Positions 39,745 to 50,167 of a DNA stretch of 64,000 bases are shown one piece after another. Below the pieces are notes generated by a model, which did no database searches, had not been told where the DNA came from, and worked only from the letters and a program-made list of their open reading frames with translations. Within the stretch, counting starts at the first letter, position 1, and the number at the start of each line of letters is the position of its first letter. Where the stretch lies: contig NW_019211458.1 of the NCBI RefSeq assembly GCF_002443255.2, positions 30,248,187-30,312,186 on the forward strand, read 5' to 3'. The translations under genes and the position numbers were made by a program. Source of the stretch: Varroa destructor (lineage: Eukaryota; Arthropoda; Arachnida; Mesostigmata; Varroidae).

Positions 39745-40014
39745 AAGGTGTGCCATATCTGCAATAAGGGCTTCCTAGACCTGGACAATCATCTCAAGGT
39801 GCACGAAAATGGACGTAAGCACGTCTGTGACGTATGCGACCTCGGCTTCCATTCCCCGATCGAGCTCGAGAACCATGCCTCGCGAAAGCACCAGGGTCGG
39901 CAATTTCTCAAATGCGGATACTGCGATGTCTCTGTCGTCAAGGAAGACATATCCCAGCATCTTAACACGTGCGAGCTTTTCCGCAAGCAACAGCAACATC
40001 AGTCTACGAAGTGA
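39745..40014 (+). CDS. ZF6 second exon: three more zinc fingers
   Basis: The acceptor ends a pyrimidine-rich tract (TTTCATCTTTCC) with ATATGAG. Phase 0 matches the donor at 39525. It encodes 89 residues: a short finger (VCHICNKGFLDLDNHLKVH, only nine residues between Cys2 and His1), a canonical one (VCDVCDLGFHSPIELENHAS, H-x4-H) and a last one with 11 residues between and a final Cys (KCGYCDVSVVKEDISQHLNT). Four fingers in total with ZF6 exon 1. TGA is followed 200 bp later by AATAAA. Confidence 0.88.
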   Translation, partial: KVCHICNKGFLDLDNHLKVHENGRKHVCDVCDLGFHSPIELENHASRKHQGRQFLKCGYCDVSVVKEDISQHLNTCELFRKQQQHQSTK

Positions 40015-40215
40015 CCACACGACAGCGTAGGTTCAACAGAAAACTGGGCTCTGTGACAGTAATGCAAAGAAACACAAAGACGCAACTTTGTTAATCAATG
40101 CAACAAAGCGCAGGACACAATAGGGACAACTGCTACAACGACCGTTGACCTACTGATCTAAGCCAACAAAATGATAAGAACTTCGTTTTAAAAAAAAAAA
40201 AAAGACTGAATGATT

Positions 40216-40221
40216 AATAAA
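40216..40221 (+). terminator. Candidate polyadenylation signal for ZF6
   Basis: AATAAA lies 202 bp after the ZF6 stop codon. Confidence 0.5.
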
Positions 40222-40509
40222 GCCAACAGCGATTGCGCTGCAACGAAGTTTTGCAACAAATGTGATTTACGGTATACTGCAACCCAATCGTACTTTGTTT
40301 GACCTGAAATGACATGCCCTGTGTTGACATTATGACAAAATTTTAAGGCGCAAATAATATTGCATTATACAATGGGTTTGATTAAACAGCGGACTAAAAG
40401 CACTGTGCCTGATTCGGATACCACACGAAGAATAAAGGCTTGCGGTTCATCACTCTCACCCCACTCGATGAATATACACCATAATGAACCATCGCGAACG
40501 TCGGTCGGT

Positions 40510-40554
40510 AGAGAGAGAGAGAGAGAGAGTATTGATATATATATATCAATACTC
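40510..40554. repeat. (GA)n tract abutting a perfect 28-bp palindrome
   Basis: About ten GA units end where GAGTATTGATAT reads into its own reverse complement (40527-40554). It is a perfect self-complementary block with an AT centre and can form a cruciform or hairpin. Confidence 0.9.
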
Positions 40555-41522
40555 GGCTAACATATAAAACCCGCCCACGCTCCACTATTTGACTCGATTG
40601 TGTATTGCGAGTATTTTCGATTAAATAAGTGAAATTCAATTCATCGTCAATTTATGGAAAAAATTGTGGGTGGGGAACTTATTTTTAGCTGCCGCATGAT
40701 AACTGAATGTTAAATTCCGGCTAGCCAGTTTTGCACGCCGTTCGTTCCTGACCTCAGCTGACGTATATACTGGGTCAGATTAGATAAATCAGCAGAATGT
40801 TCGTTGTGCTAGCGAAATCAGCGCATCTACCGCATAGTCTCACAGCCCCGATAGCGAAGGAAATTCTTTAAAATCGATTTTGAAAAACATAATTATTATG
40901 ATAACTTTTGAAACGTTTCTGTACAATGAAACGCGGAAAAATCACATTAAAGGAGCGATTTACATGAGAGTCCTAGGTGGATATGAGGACACTATGGTGG
41001 CAACACCAGCCCACTATTATTACAGTGCAAAGGGCTTTCATTATTAGGAGTAGTATTGATAATTCTATAATATACAGAAACTACACAATTGACGATGCTT
41101 CAATGATATAATAAATGCGGTGTTTTTATTGTAAGTACACTGATATGTATTATCGAATCTATATATATATATACATACGTATATATCATGTCGTCAGCTA
41201 AAACATGTTGTTTTAGCGTGCATTCTGGATGAGTCAGCAATCGCGTGAGTGGGTCGTGTTAATACAAGTAGAAAGCCGTACTTTTGGGGGCAATTGAACT
41301 CTGTCAGACGTCGGTTATTGGGTACTGCGACAATTGGGTGTGCTCCTTACATCCTCCGATGAGAAGTTCCTGCAACTTTCCTCTCACAGATCCCGTCTTT
41401 GTATAATAGGCGAATTTGACAATTGTTCAAACAGATAGAGCTCTCATTGCGAATTTGATAATCGTAGTGGTTGTTCTAAGTAATTAGTGTGCATTTGGCG
41501 TGATGTTCGTTTTATGACCCAG

Positions 41523-41584
41523 ACCCAGATTCGGAAAACGAGACCGACGAGGATTATACGAACGTTGTTGGGTATCACTTGTGA
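41523..41584 (+). CDS. Weak candidate acidic short exon
   Basis: After an acceptor (CGTTTTATGACCCAG) the shared phase 1 opens 20 residues to TGA, (D)PDSENETDEDYTNVVGYHL. The strongly acidic opening resembles ZF10 (EDDESGEDEYELDG). A GTATCA after GTTGTTG could be a donor, which would make it an internal exon, but no partner finger exon was found downstream. It could be a remnant of a lost unit. Confidence 0.2.
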
Positions 41585-42692
41585 AGGTATTTGCAATTTC
41601 TAAATTTTCCGTGTCTTGAATTTTTCCAATGCAATACTGCCAAGAGGGGTTTTCCTAGCGTTCGATTGAAGCGTCAATTTGTTGCAAAGCCGGTTTAGCC
41701 GTTAATGTGATTACAGTGATTTGAAATGAACAAGTATCGGTATCGAGTTTGTGGTATTCTTGTCTTCGCGAAACGAGAGAAGTAAGTGTATTTATTGCAA
41801 ACTAATAAAATATGATCTAGCCTAATTTTGTAGAACGCTCACGGTGCTGATTACTGTAGATGGGTAGGAAGGGCCCTACGCCATTGTAAGAATCTTGTTT
41901 ATGTACAACGATGTGGACTCGGTTTTGATTGATGCTTGTTGTATATGTACCGAAGATGCTGAAATGATAGTAGATGTCGACTTGGCTGTTTCTGGACGCG
42001 ATACGTTAAGCATAACGAGAGTACGTAACCGTCACAAAGTTTAACTCAGCATTACCATAAGGGAATATTCATTTTGTGTATATTAAAGGCACGCGCATAA
42101 TCAGCATTCTCCATTTGTCCGCCCGAACGATTGGACGAGTGCTAATATCTTATTTTTTGACTAAAGAGGTTGGAGGAAACGGGAAGGAAGTCTCTCCGAA
42201 GAAATGATTTAAACGAGATGGGTCAATGTTGACTAACTGATAAGCGAATCTTGGCCCTGTAAGACTAGATAGCCGAGTTGAATCGCTAGCGTCCCAGTCC
42301 CGTGTTTTACCTATTGTGGATCCATGAACTACCATGGTTTTTGTTTATATAGTAATATATTTATGAAAAAATGAATAGTGTGTACATCTTAACTCGAGTA
42401 CAAAGATAGTGCTGTGTTAGATGCGCGGAAACGTTACGCTCTATCGTCAAGAGCAAGCGGCCTCAAATGAATTGTCATACGAAATCAAAATATGTACGAG
42501 ACTATATGAGCTTGTGACGAAGTTTTAACAGGGAGATGAAAAACATCTCGCCCTTCGGGACGACACGAACAAAGACTACACTCAACTTTGAAGAAAGCTA
42601 AATACAGCCAACATGTGGACGAGGGTTTGACACTGTACGTGTGTGGGTTTTCAACGATATCTATACATATCCCGACCATAATAATTAACGGA

Positions 42693-42696
<4 letters not shown>

Positions 42697-42738
<42 letters not shown>
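42697..42738. repeat. (AT)n microsatellite
   Basis: A pure AT tract of about 42 bp. Confidence 0.95.
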
Positions 42739-42740
<2 letters not shown>

Positions 42741-44269
42741 ATGTTTTCATCACATCTGTATATCATTACGGCAAATACATACAAATATTCATTAAGTGCA
42801 GTAGAATCGTTAATACTATTATGGATATAAATATGTAATTTCAATATTATCGCTTACTGGTTCACCCATACGTGTTTTTACTGACCAGGCGGTGCAAATT
42901 AACTGCAATGTATGCCTTGTAGCGAAATTGCCCGCTCCTCGAAGAATGCGCTCTATCGTCAAGATGGTGAAGTTTCCTATAGGCCCTCACTCAACGCTGA
43001 AATGATTAGGATTGTTTACCAAACAAACTTCGACTTCGGTGAGGAAGGTGCTTTCGTGAACAGGAGACCTTATCGTCTGTTTCGTTGGTCCATTTTACCT
43101 TGTCCTCTCATTGTGCTACCTTTCATTATAACGTTCAATTCATAATAATTATCGCGATAATGATGATATTCACATTATTTTTTATATACATATATATAAT
43201 ATACGTATACATATACAACAGAATGTAACATACATGACAATCCAATGTGTTTGCAACTATAAAGAAAAACAGTTTATGAATGAGCCAATGTTTCGTTCTT
43301 CTTTTTAATAACTAAATCCTGAAGCGATAGATTAAGATAGAGCGTGGACATCGTACTCACAGAGGGCGTTTCTTACAGATTTATACCTGTCTACAGAAGT
43401 AATGTTGACCAGCTGATCCTCTATCGATGCCTGGCGGGTCTGATGAGCCTGTTGGACTGCGGAACCAATCACCGAGGAATTCAATCGGACAGCATGTATT
43501 GCTTTCAATAAAAGCTGCTCGTGTTCTGATGAAGCTTATAGACCTTTTAGCAGATATTATTCAGCCATAGTAAAATCAACTGCAGTAGAAGTATTATCAC
43601 GTTTATTGGTAACATATTCTATCTGAGCAGGTTTCTTCGCGACGAGGCTGTCGTGTGGCCCTTTAGGGCATCGTACAGCAACTGCTACACAACAAGAACA
43701 GTTTCGAATTGTAAGCACATTGCCCTCCGCATTGGCGCCATGACTTCATCAATGCCAGTCACATCTTTACTAAGACCCACAACGATTGCCTCACAGCTAA
43801 CGGAAACCGTGCTTTTACGGCTGCCCAAGAACTGCAGCTGCATCAATAGCAACCAGAAAAAAGTTGGTCTGTGAAACCGATCTCAATTGATTTAACAGAG
43901 GACACCGATAGGGAAACGTTTGCCCGTGAAAATGAAATCGAAAATCGAATGGGAAAACTTCCTAGAAGACGAATTTCTTAGTCCTTTATAGCCGTAGCGG
44001 GCTATCTTGCGCCCGGCTGCCCCTCCTTCACAACGGCCATGAACACCGACCCTGCGCATTATACTTTAACGCCCACCAACATCTCAGATGGCCTTGCGAA
44101 CCGATACGTATACCGCACCATCAACTACATTCGGCGATAGCTCAGTGCTCATTTTAATCGACACCTTACACTAGTACCGTACCTAATACGAAGATCTGTA
44201 ACGCGAACGATAATTTAGTGGTAGGCAAATCGAACAAGCAATCAATAGAATTAGCGAACGCTCCTGCAG

Positions 44270-44586
44270 CTGCTGCGTCGGTTCCTGGAAGCTACATATC
44301 AATAGGTTATTTCGATCAAAACTCAGAATGCGTCTGCGAGTTTGATCACGAGCGTGCCGCAGTTCCAACTGCCCTTTCGCTGCTGCTATCGCTGGTTTGC
44401 CCTGGCCAGTCTCTTGGCCGCACCGTACACCGCGGCCGGCCCTTACTCCGTTGTTCGGGTCATGCCCCGTCTTCGTTGCCGATATTATCAGGTTCATCCT
44501 TCGGTGAGACAAGCTCAACGAGTAGCATCTCGAATGAAGTGGCCACTTTGTCACGAAATGACGCCGGCCAACTGGAGAAAGTCTAG
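44270..44586 (+). CDS. Uncertain GC-rich open frame, possible finger-less terminal exon
   Basis: After a CTCCTGCAG acceptor the frame is open in phase 1 for about 105 residues to TAG: (A)AASVPGSYISIGYFDQNS, then ECVCEFDHERAAVPTAL. The patch is clearly GC-richer than its surroundings. Two other long frames overlap it, a + frame at 44342-44596 and a 179-codon minus frame at 44183-44722, so frame choice is not secure and GC content alone may explain the openness. It has no complete zinc finger and no recognised family. Confidence 0.3.
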
Positions 44587-46211
44587 CGGGCCATAGGCGG
44601 CAACCGAAGTCGGCAATTAGGACCAGCTTTTGGGACCCGGCTGTGTGTCGCTTCCAAGCGGGTCTTTGTGCTCGTACGTTTAAACCATCAGCGCTAAAAA
44701 AATAAAATCTAATAGATGCCAAGAAATCTGTTGTATACGATTTTCGGTGAGAAGTACGCTAGAGCTTGTACGTAACCAAATGAAGAGGGGCGCTCCGTAG
44801 TGTTTCACCCCCATTTGTATATAGGAAAAATAAGCTAATTTTCTAAAGCATTCAGTGATGGGATGACGCGTAATTACGGACTCTACACGCACATGAGACA
44901 TAATCAGCGCGTAATGTAAATAATTATTGTCGCGTAAAAGTTTAAAGAGGCAGAGAAACTTCACAGTTATTCGCTTTTAAAATCTTACAATTTTGTGTTG
45001 ATGCGTTGTTGAGCGTTGCTTACTTGTTCAATGTATCAATTCACTCGATCTTAGGCAAATCCATACCTTACCTTCAGTATTGCCATATAATAGCCATATA
45101 ATTCCAAGTACCATCGTATGGTATAGTAATATTTTTCTTTAAATATTCTTCTTCTTCTTCTTCTATTTTTTTTTAAACGTTTTATGTTTATATGTTGAGA
45201 CCTTACACTGTTAGCTTTGTACAAGTACGACACCAATGTGATTATTAGTTACTGCAAAAAAGATGCCTGTATCTTTTTTTTTTTTTCATAATCCTCTAGA
45301 AATGGCCGAACTCAATTTCTCTGCAGAGTTGACATTGGCTTCTAGACTTGGACGTGTCTGTTCTGTGCACCTAGTTAATGAAAAGATTTTTTCCATTTTA
45401 TTATAGAAATTTCGAATATCCTTATACCAAAAACTTCTCGATGTGGTTGCCCCATTTTCAAACCCGAAAGGTAATGCGGGTTCTGTTTATCGATTGACTT
45501 TGACAGCAACAACAACAACGACTATCGTTCATTACGAAAATAGCAATCTAAGATATGTATAAACGTACCCAAAAAAATATGCGGACGAACGGAATGATAT
45601 AAGGTGTAACTTAGCCGTGCTCGTTATTGAACGAAGTTTTTTCAACAATATCATGTTACGTAATAATGAAGGGAAACTTCGTCGTGTATATCTAAGAATG
45701 ATTTATAGATGCATAGCTATGTTAGAAGTGATGAAGATAGAAGTTGCTGATATGCTCGTAAAGGAAGCTCTAAACAAGTCAGGAACAGTGATTTTGTGAG
45801 TTATATATGGGCAAATGGTTCCTATCCACAGTAGAATCACCTTGATTGATTCCACTAAGTGTCTTCCACTAAGTGCTGAAAATCCGGTATGATCCAAAAG
45901 GTATTTCTCGGCAACGCCGTATATACTAAGGCCTGAGATATTACAGTGGTACAATGTACAACTACAGTAATAGTAATAATAATCATTGTTATTATTATGT
46001 AACAATCTAACTAACATACGTTGTATGTTACAAAAGCCACCTTTGGAATATTGTTTGCGGTGGTATCGCAGACGGTATCTAAATCAACCCTATACAAAAC
46101 TAACGTTTCAAGCTGACTCCGAATATATGAATATGCCGAAAAAGAACAGCAAAATAACTTCGTAAACCATGACTGCCGTGAACAAGGTTACAGTTAGTTT
46201 TGTGTGTTTAG

Positions 46212-46534
46212 GTATCGAAGAGGGCCAGAGGAACTTGTATATTTCCGTATTCTGACGGATGAAACCGGAATCATGGACCACGATCTTGACGTGCTCGCCA
46301 GCACTTCAATTGATTTAAGCCGAGCACGAAACATTCATACAGCCTTTGCTGCCGCAACTTATAAAAGAGCGAGAACGAAATCAAAAAGCAGTTTATGAAA
46401 GGCCAGAACTTCCTCGGACACCAGCCGCTGGATACGCTCGCGCTTATTACTCTCAGGCTACACAGGACAAATCGAGCAGCTACATCGGAAACTTGATGAG
46501 CCTCGTCATAAAAGAGAACCCCCTATATTCCTAA
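46212..46534 (+). pseudogene. Coding-like sequence split over two frames
   Basis: An acceptor-like site (TTTTGTGTGTTTAG) at 46211 is followed by two partly overlapping + frames. One (to 46398) contains ILTDETGIMDHDLDVLAST. The other, frameshifted (to 46534), contains LIKERERNQKAVYERPELPR. Together they look like a single coding region broken by a frameshift. Neither matches the array phase: phase 1 gives 14 residues then a stop. No family was recognised, and an unrelated chance frame remains possible. Confidence 0.2.
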
Positions 46535-47285
46535 AAAAAATTGAACTAGTATTTATATATCAGTCCTTATAGGCCGCCTACTGAAGGCGAACCGATTCGA
46601 ATCCTGTAGTATCGCATGCCATCGTAAATCTGCCGACTTCGCCCGCACGGTCCACTAGTCAAACTACGTACAACGATATCTAAGTATGCCAATTGGGAGA
46701 TCTTGTATCACAAATCTCTATTGTAGGCAAAATGTTTACGCTTCATTCTGGAGACGATGACAACCTCTTGATCCTCCGTTATTATGGATCGATTAAATCT
46801 GAAATGATACTAACGCACAGGTCGGGATACTTTCAAACACGCACTCTTTTTAAGCATCGCTATCGAATTGCCTCGTAGGGTGTAAGTACAATCTAATTTT
46901 TTCTAAAAAGGGATTTTTACAGAAGTCATACACAGGTTGCAAGTTACCTATAAACTAACACGTGTTTTTTTTACAGGTTTAGTTTACAAAAACCTTTGTG
47001 AGGAGCCATCAGACGATCTGGCCTAATTTCAAACCTGAGCGCTAGCTGAGCTTTAACGACAACTTATAATAAATGGTTAAGTTTATTAAGAAATAACTAA
47101 AAACGTGTTCGTTGAAATAAATGGTCGATGTAAGGAATTTAGATGGTTATTAATCCACTGTTTTCACCTTTGCCATGTGACTTTTGTTGAGTTCTGATGA
47201 ACATAGGCCTTCACTAGGAATCTAACCCTGGAAGAAAAGACATGTTGGATACCGTTCATTCCTAACCTTCACGCTGTGTGTCTAG

Positions 47286-48529
47286 GTGCTGATGCCGCCC
47301 AGAGAAGCTTATCTAATATAGATGGGTCGAGCAGTTCGGCGAGGGAAAATCGCTTTATGCCAGCAAATTGTCAGACATTGGCCTCTGCTGTGCTCAATTG
47401 GGCCACAGGAGAGTGCACTGAAAAAGCTGAATCTAGTAATCCCCAAACAAAGTGGGAATTAACAAAAGGTTCTTGTTCCCGCTCTATGAGCACACGTAAG
47501 CAGGGATTGTCAATAGGTACCGGCCAATCGACTAATGTCCGCAGCTCAGAATGCATCGTCCAAGAGTATGTCAATTGTGAAGAGGCGGTACTCTCGGAGC
47601 CCCAACAACAAGAGGATCAATGCGAATTTTTGCCAGACCTAATGTCTGTAGATAGCAGCATTTTTAGCTCTCCTCAATGCGACCAGACAATGCCAACGAT
47701 AAGCACTACCGGCGAAGAACTCTACGAAATACCTATAATGTCGTCGGTCAAATGTGAACCCGCAAGCCCATCGTTTGAATCGACGACACAGATGAAAAGG
47801 CGTCGATTGATGCCGACTCTTGTATCCCACCTTCAAATGCCGTACGCAAAAAAACCAGCGCCCTCTTCTATTCTAACCAGTTCCAGTCCGATTATCCTTA
47901 ATACGACGACGGCTACTACATCTACTAATTTTCTTTCGTATGTAAATGGACGATTTCGAGAGACTCCGTCTGTTGATGTTTCGACTTCGTCTTCACCGTC
48001 ACCGGCATCAGCTCTATTGCCAGCAACATCAAATATCTCGTCAGACACTTTTCCCAGTAATAGCGCAATTGTAGGCGGCAGGCTACTTCGCGCGCGTAGA
48101 AACGCTCCGGCGTCAGTTGGAAGTTTGTTAGCATTATCATCATCATTTTCGTCGTCGTCGTCGTCGTCGTCGCTCGAATTAATGCATGCTGTCACAACCC
48201 TTAACAAACAGGATCGTGAAGACTCTGACGAATCGACTACCGACGCAGTTAGCAATTCTTCGTCAGCAAAGACTTCACGTCAACAACAACGACCACAACA
48301 ACAGCAGCAGCAGCAGCAGCAAAGCCCGCCTGCAGCCTCCCCAGTCAACGAGTTGCAACCAGCTTCGGCTGCCAGCCACTCGTCTCGATACAATTCGGCG
48401 GAGCGTTTTGCAAACCTGAAACGAAGTTTGAAATTGACGTCGCCCGCCAGATTCGTCTGTAGCAGATGCAAGATCAACCTGTCTGGTCGTAGTGAATGGG
48501 CTAAGCACCTCGAATCCCATAGAAAGTGA
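47286..48529 (+). CDS. ZF7: long alternative terminal exon with one C-terminal finger
   Basis: The acceptor CACGCTGTGTGTCTAG is followed by GT, completing a split codon, then about 413 codons to TGA. It is the longest unit. Most of it is Ser/Thr-rich and low in structure, with a polyserine run encoded by TCG/TCA repeats near 48150 and a glutamine run (nine Gln) near 48300. The only zinc finger is at the very end: FVCSRCKINLSGRSEWAKHL, closing ESHRK (C-x2-C-x12-H-x3-H). One finger alone usually gives weak DNA specificity, so dimerisation through the shared N-terminus may matter (inference). AATAAA follows at 48813. Confidence 0.87.
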
Positions 48530-49796
48530 CGTATATACACATATTTAATTCTGTACAAATCCTATAACCCAAGTATAGGCAAAAAAATATGAATGCAGAG
48601 TCTGAATGATCTTTTGAGTGTGACCGCAAACTATGACCTACGCCGAGTGTCTAGCTTCCCGTCACTAAGGCCAGTGAGACTGTCGTAAGTGGTCAGAGGT
48701 ATCACGTGTGTCATAAGGTGTTCGAGAAAATGTCGTAGGACAAACAACCGTAATATTCAAATATTTGTCTCATTTAAAAGAATAATATTAAACAATGCAT
48801 TGTCCAAACTTCAATAAAGGAGCCTGAACATGTACCTTCTACAAGTAGAAACGTGTGTTCAACATAGTATACGTATACGACGATATATAACATCTTAATG
48901 AATTCTTTCCAAGATGTCCCTTTTTGTTAGAAACAAACAGAACGGCAGACATTTTAACTTAACTAGAAGTAAGCTATCTATAATTACTGCATAGACGTTA
49001 CAAATTAGACATATGCTTTATAATCGCGTAGTTGTTCAGTGCACCCGCAACCACATTGCGATATTTAGATGCTTATCGTATAGAACTGTCTGCCTTTTTG
49101 GGTTTTACATAATTTGTTTTTTAATGAAATTGATGTTCTTGTTTTCCTAACATAGTCCTTAGATTGTTTTTGTTTCGGTAGAAGCTTAAAGCTATTAGCA
49201 GGGTGTTATCAACGACCCCTTCTTCGATAATGTCGATCGTCTAAACATTGACTTGTGTGGCGTTATGGTTTCCTGTTTGACGGAGTCTAATAAAGCTTTC
49301 TTCTTGTAGGAAATCTGGAAACGACACGGTCCCAAGACTAAGACGTACCGCGAACCTAGGCTGAGCTGATATGACCATACAAAATGCCCAGAACCCGTAC
49401 GTTCAAGATGCGGGACCCCGGATCTCAAGGCCGAAGGCCTTAAATGATTTGCTATGTGCTGCACTATTGCTTTTTTTTTTAGGACACTGTCGTTTTAATT
49501 AAAATTATGACTACGATAATAGTTTAATCGATAACCGGCTAATTTGATACCGTAACTGACTAGATAGTTGTTTTCGTAGCTTCAACTGATCATCGTGTCC
49601 GAAGTAAATGACAGACAACCGTTGGGAATCAAAGCTTCTTAAACCTTCGAGGGTACTTTTCAATGTTTAAACACAACGTCCGACATAGAAAAGTAAACTT
49701 TTCACCAGCTATCCAGAAAAGAATTACTTACACTACTAATCTTGATTAGTGAAAGAGGATGCACTATTAAAAAGCAAGCTCTGTGACGTCTTGCAG
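48530..49796. other. Spacer between ZF7 and ZF8
   Basis: This includes the ZF7 3' UTR. A GC-richer patch at about 49310-49465 is open on the minus strand but has no recognised domain. Nothing else is visible. Confidence 0.4.
48813..48818 (+). terminator. Candidate polyadenylation signal for ZF7
   Basis: AATAAA lies 284 bp after the ZF7 stop codon. Confidence 0.5.
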
Positions 49797-50167
49797 ATTC
49801 GCTCGATGATCCTGCAATAGAGGAACCTATCGAACCAAACCTTTCCCGGATGCATTACCGAGACTCGTTAGGGGCAACCTCCACGATGAGGGCTTCGGTG
49901 ATTTCGTCAAGACGTCGCAAAAAGGTGGAGCGAGCTCAAAGTGCCGGGTGTGGTTTCATCGGCACGGGACCGTTTCGTTGTGGAGTTTGTGGAAAGCTTA
50001 GCTCGACTCGAGCTAAAGCTATGGGGCACTATCGGGTTCACACGGGCGAGCGGCCTTATCAATGTGAAGTGTGTTTCAAGACTTTCAGCGACGGAAGCAA
50101 TTTCAAACGACACCGCCGACTTCATCTTGGGTCCAGCGTGGATCCCGTTGTGACGGACATCTTGTGA
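49797..50167 (+). CDS. ZF8: alternative terminal exon with two C2H2 fingers
   Basis: The acceptor CTGTGACGTCTTGCAG is followed by AT, completing a split codon, then about 122 codons to TGA. An acidic start ((D)SLDDPAIEEPIEPNLSRMH) and a basic stretch (SSRRRKKVERAQ) lead into two fingers: FRCGVCGKLSSTRAKAMGHY and YQCEVCFKTFSDGSNFKRHR. A TGERP linker joins them. The ATG at 49850 is internal and lies 53 bp into the exon. A short tail ends TDIL. Confidence 0.92.

Larger units (their letters stand above)
40015..47285. other. Spacer between ZF6 and ZF7
   Basis: The longest interval of the array (7.3 kb), with no intact finger. It contains a (GA)n tract and palindrome at 40510-40554 and an (AT)n tract at 42697-42738. 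It also holds an acidic open frame at 41523, a GC-rich patch at 44200-44660 with overlapping open frames, and coding-like frames at 46212-46534. A lost or diverged unit could lie here. Confidence 0.4.

Noticed and set aside
44183..44722. Minus-strand 179-codon frame as a gene
   Set aside because: No domain, no clear splice or promoter context, and two + frames overlap it. Kept only as part of the GC-patch finding.
46590..46612. tRNA B-box-like sequence (GATTCGAATCC)
   Set aside because: No A box, acceptor stem or cloverleaf could be drawn around it.
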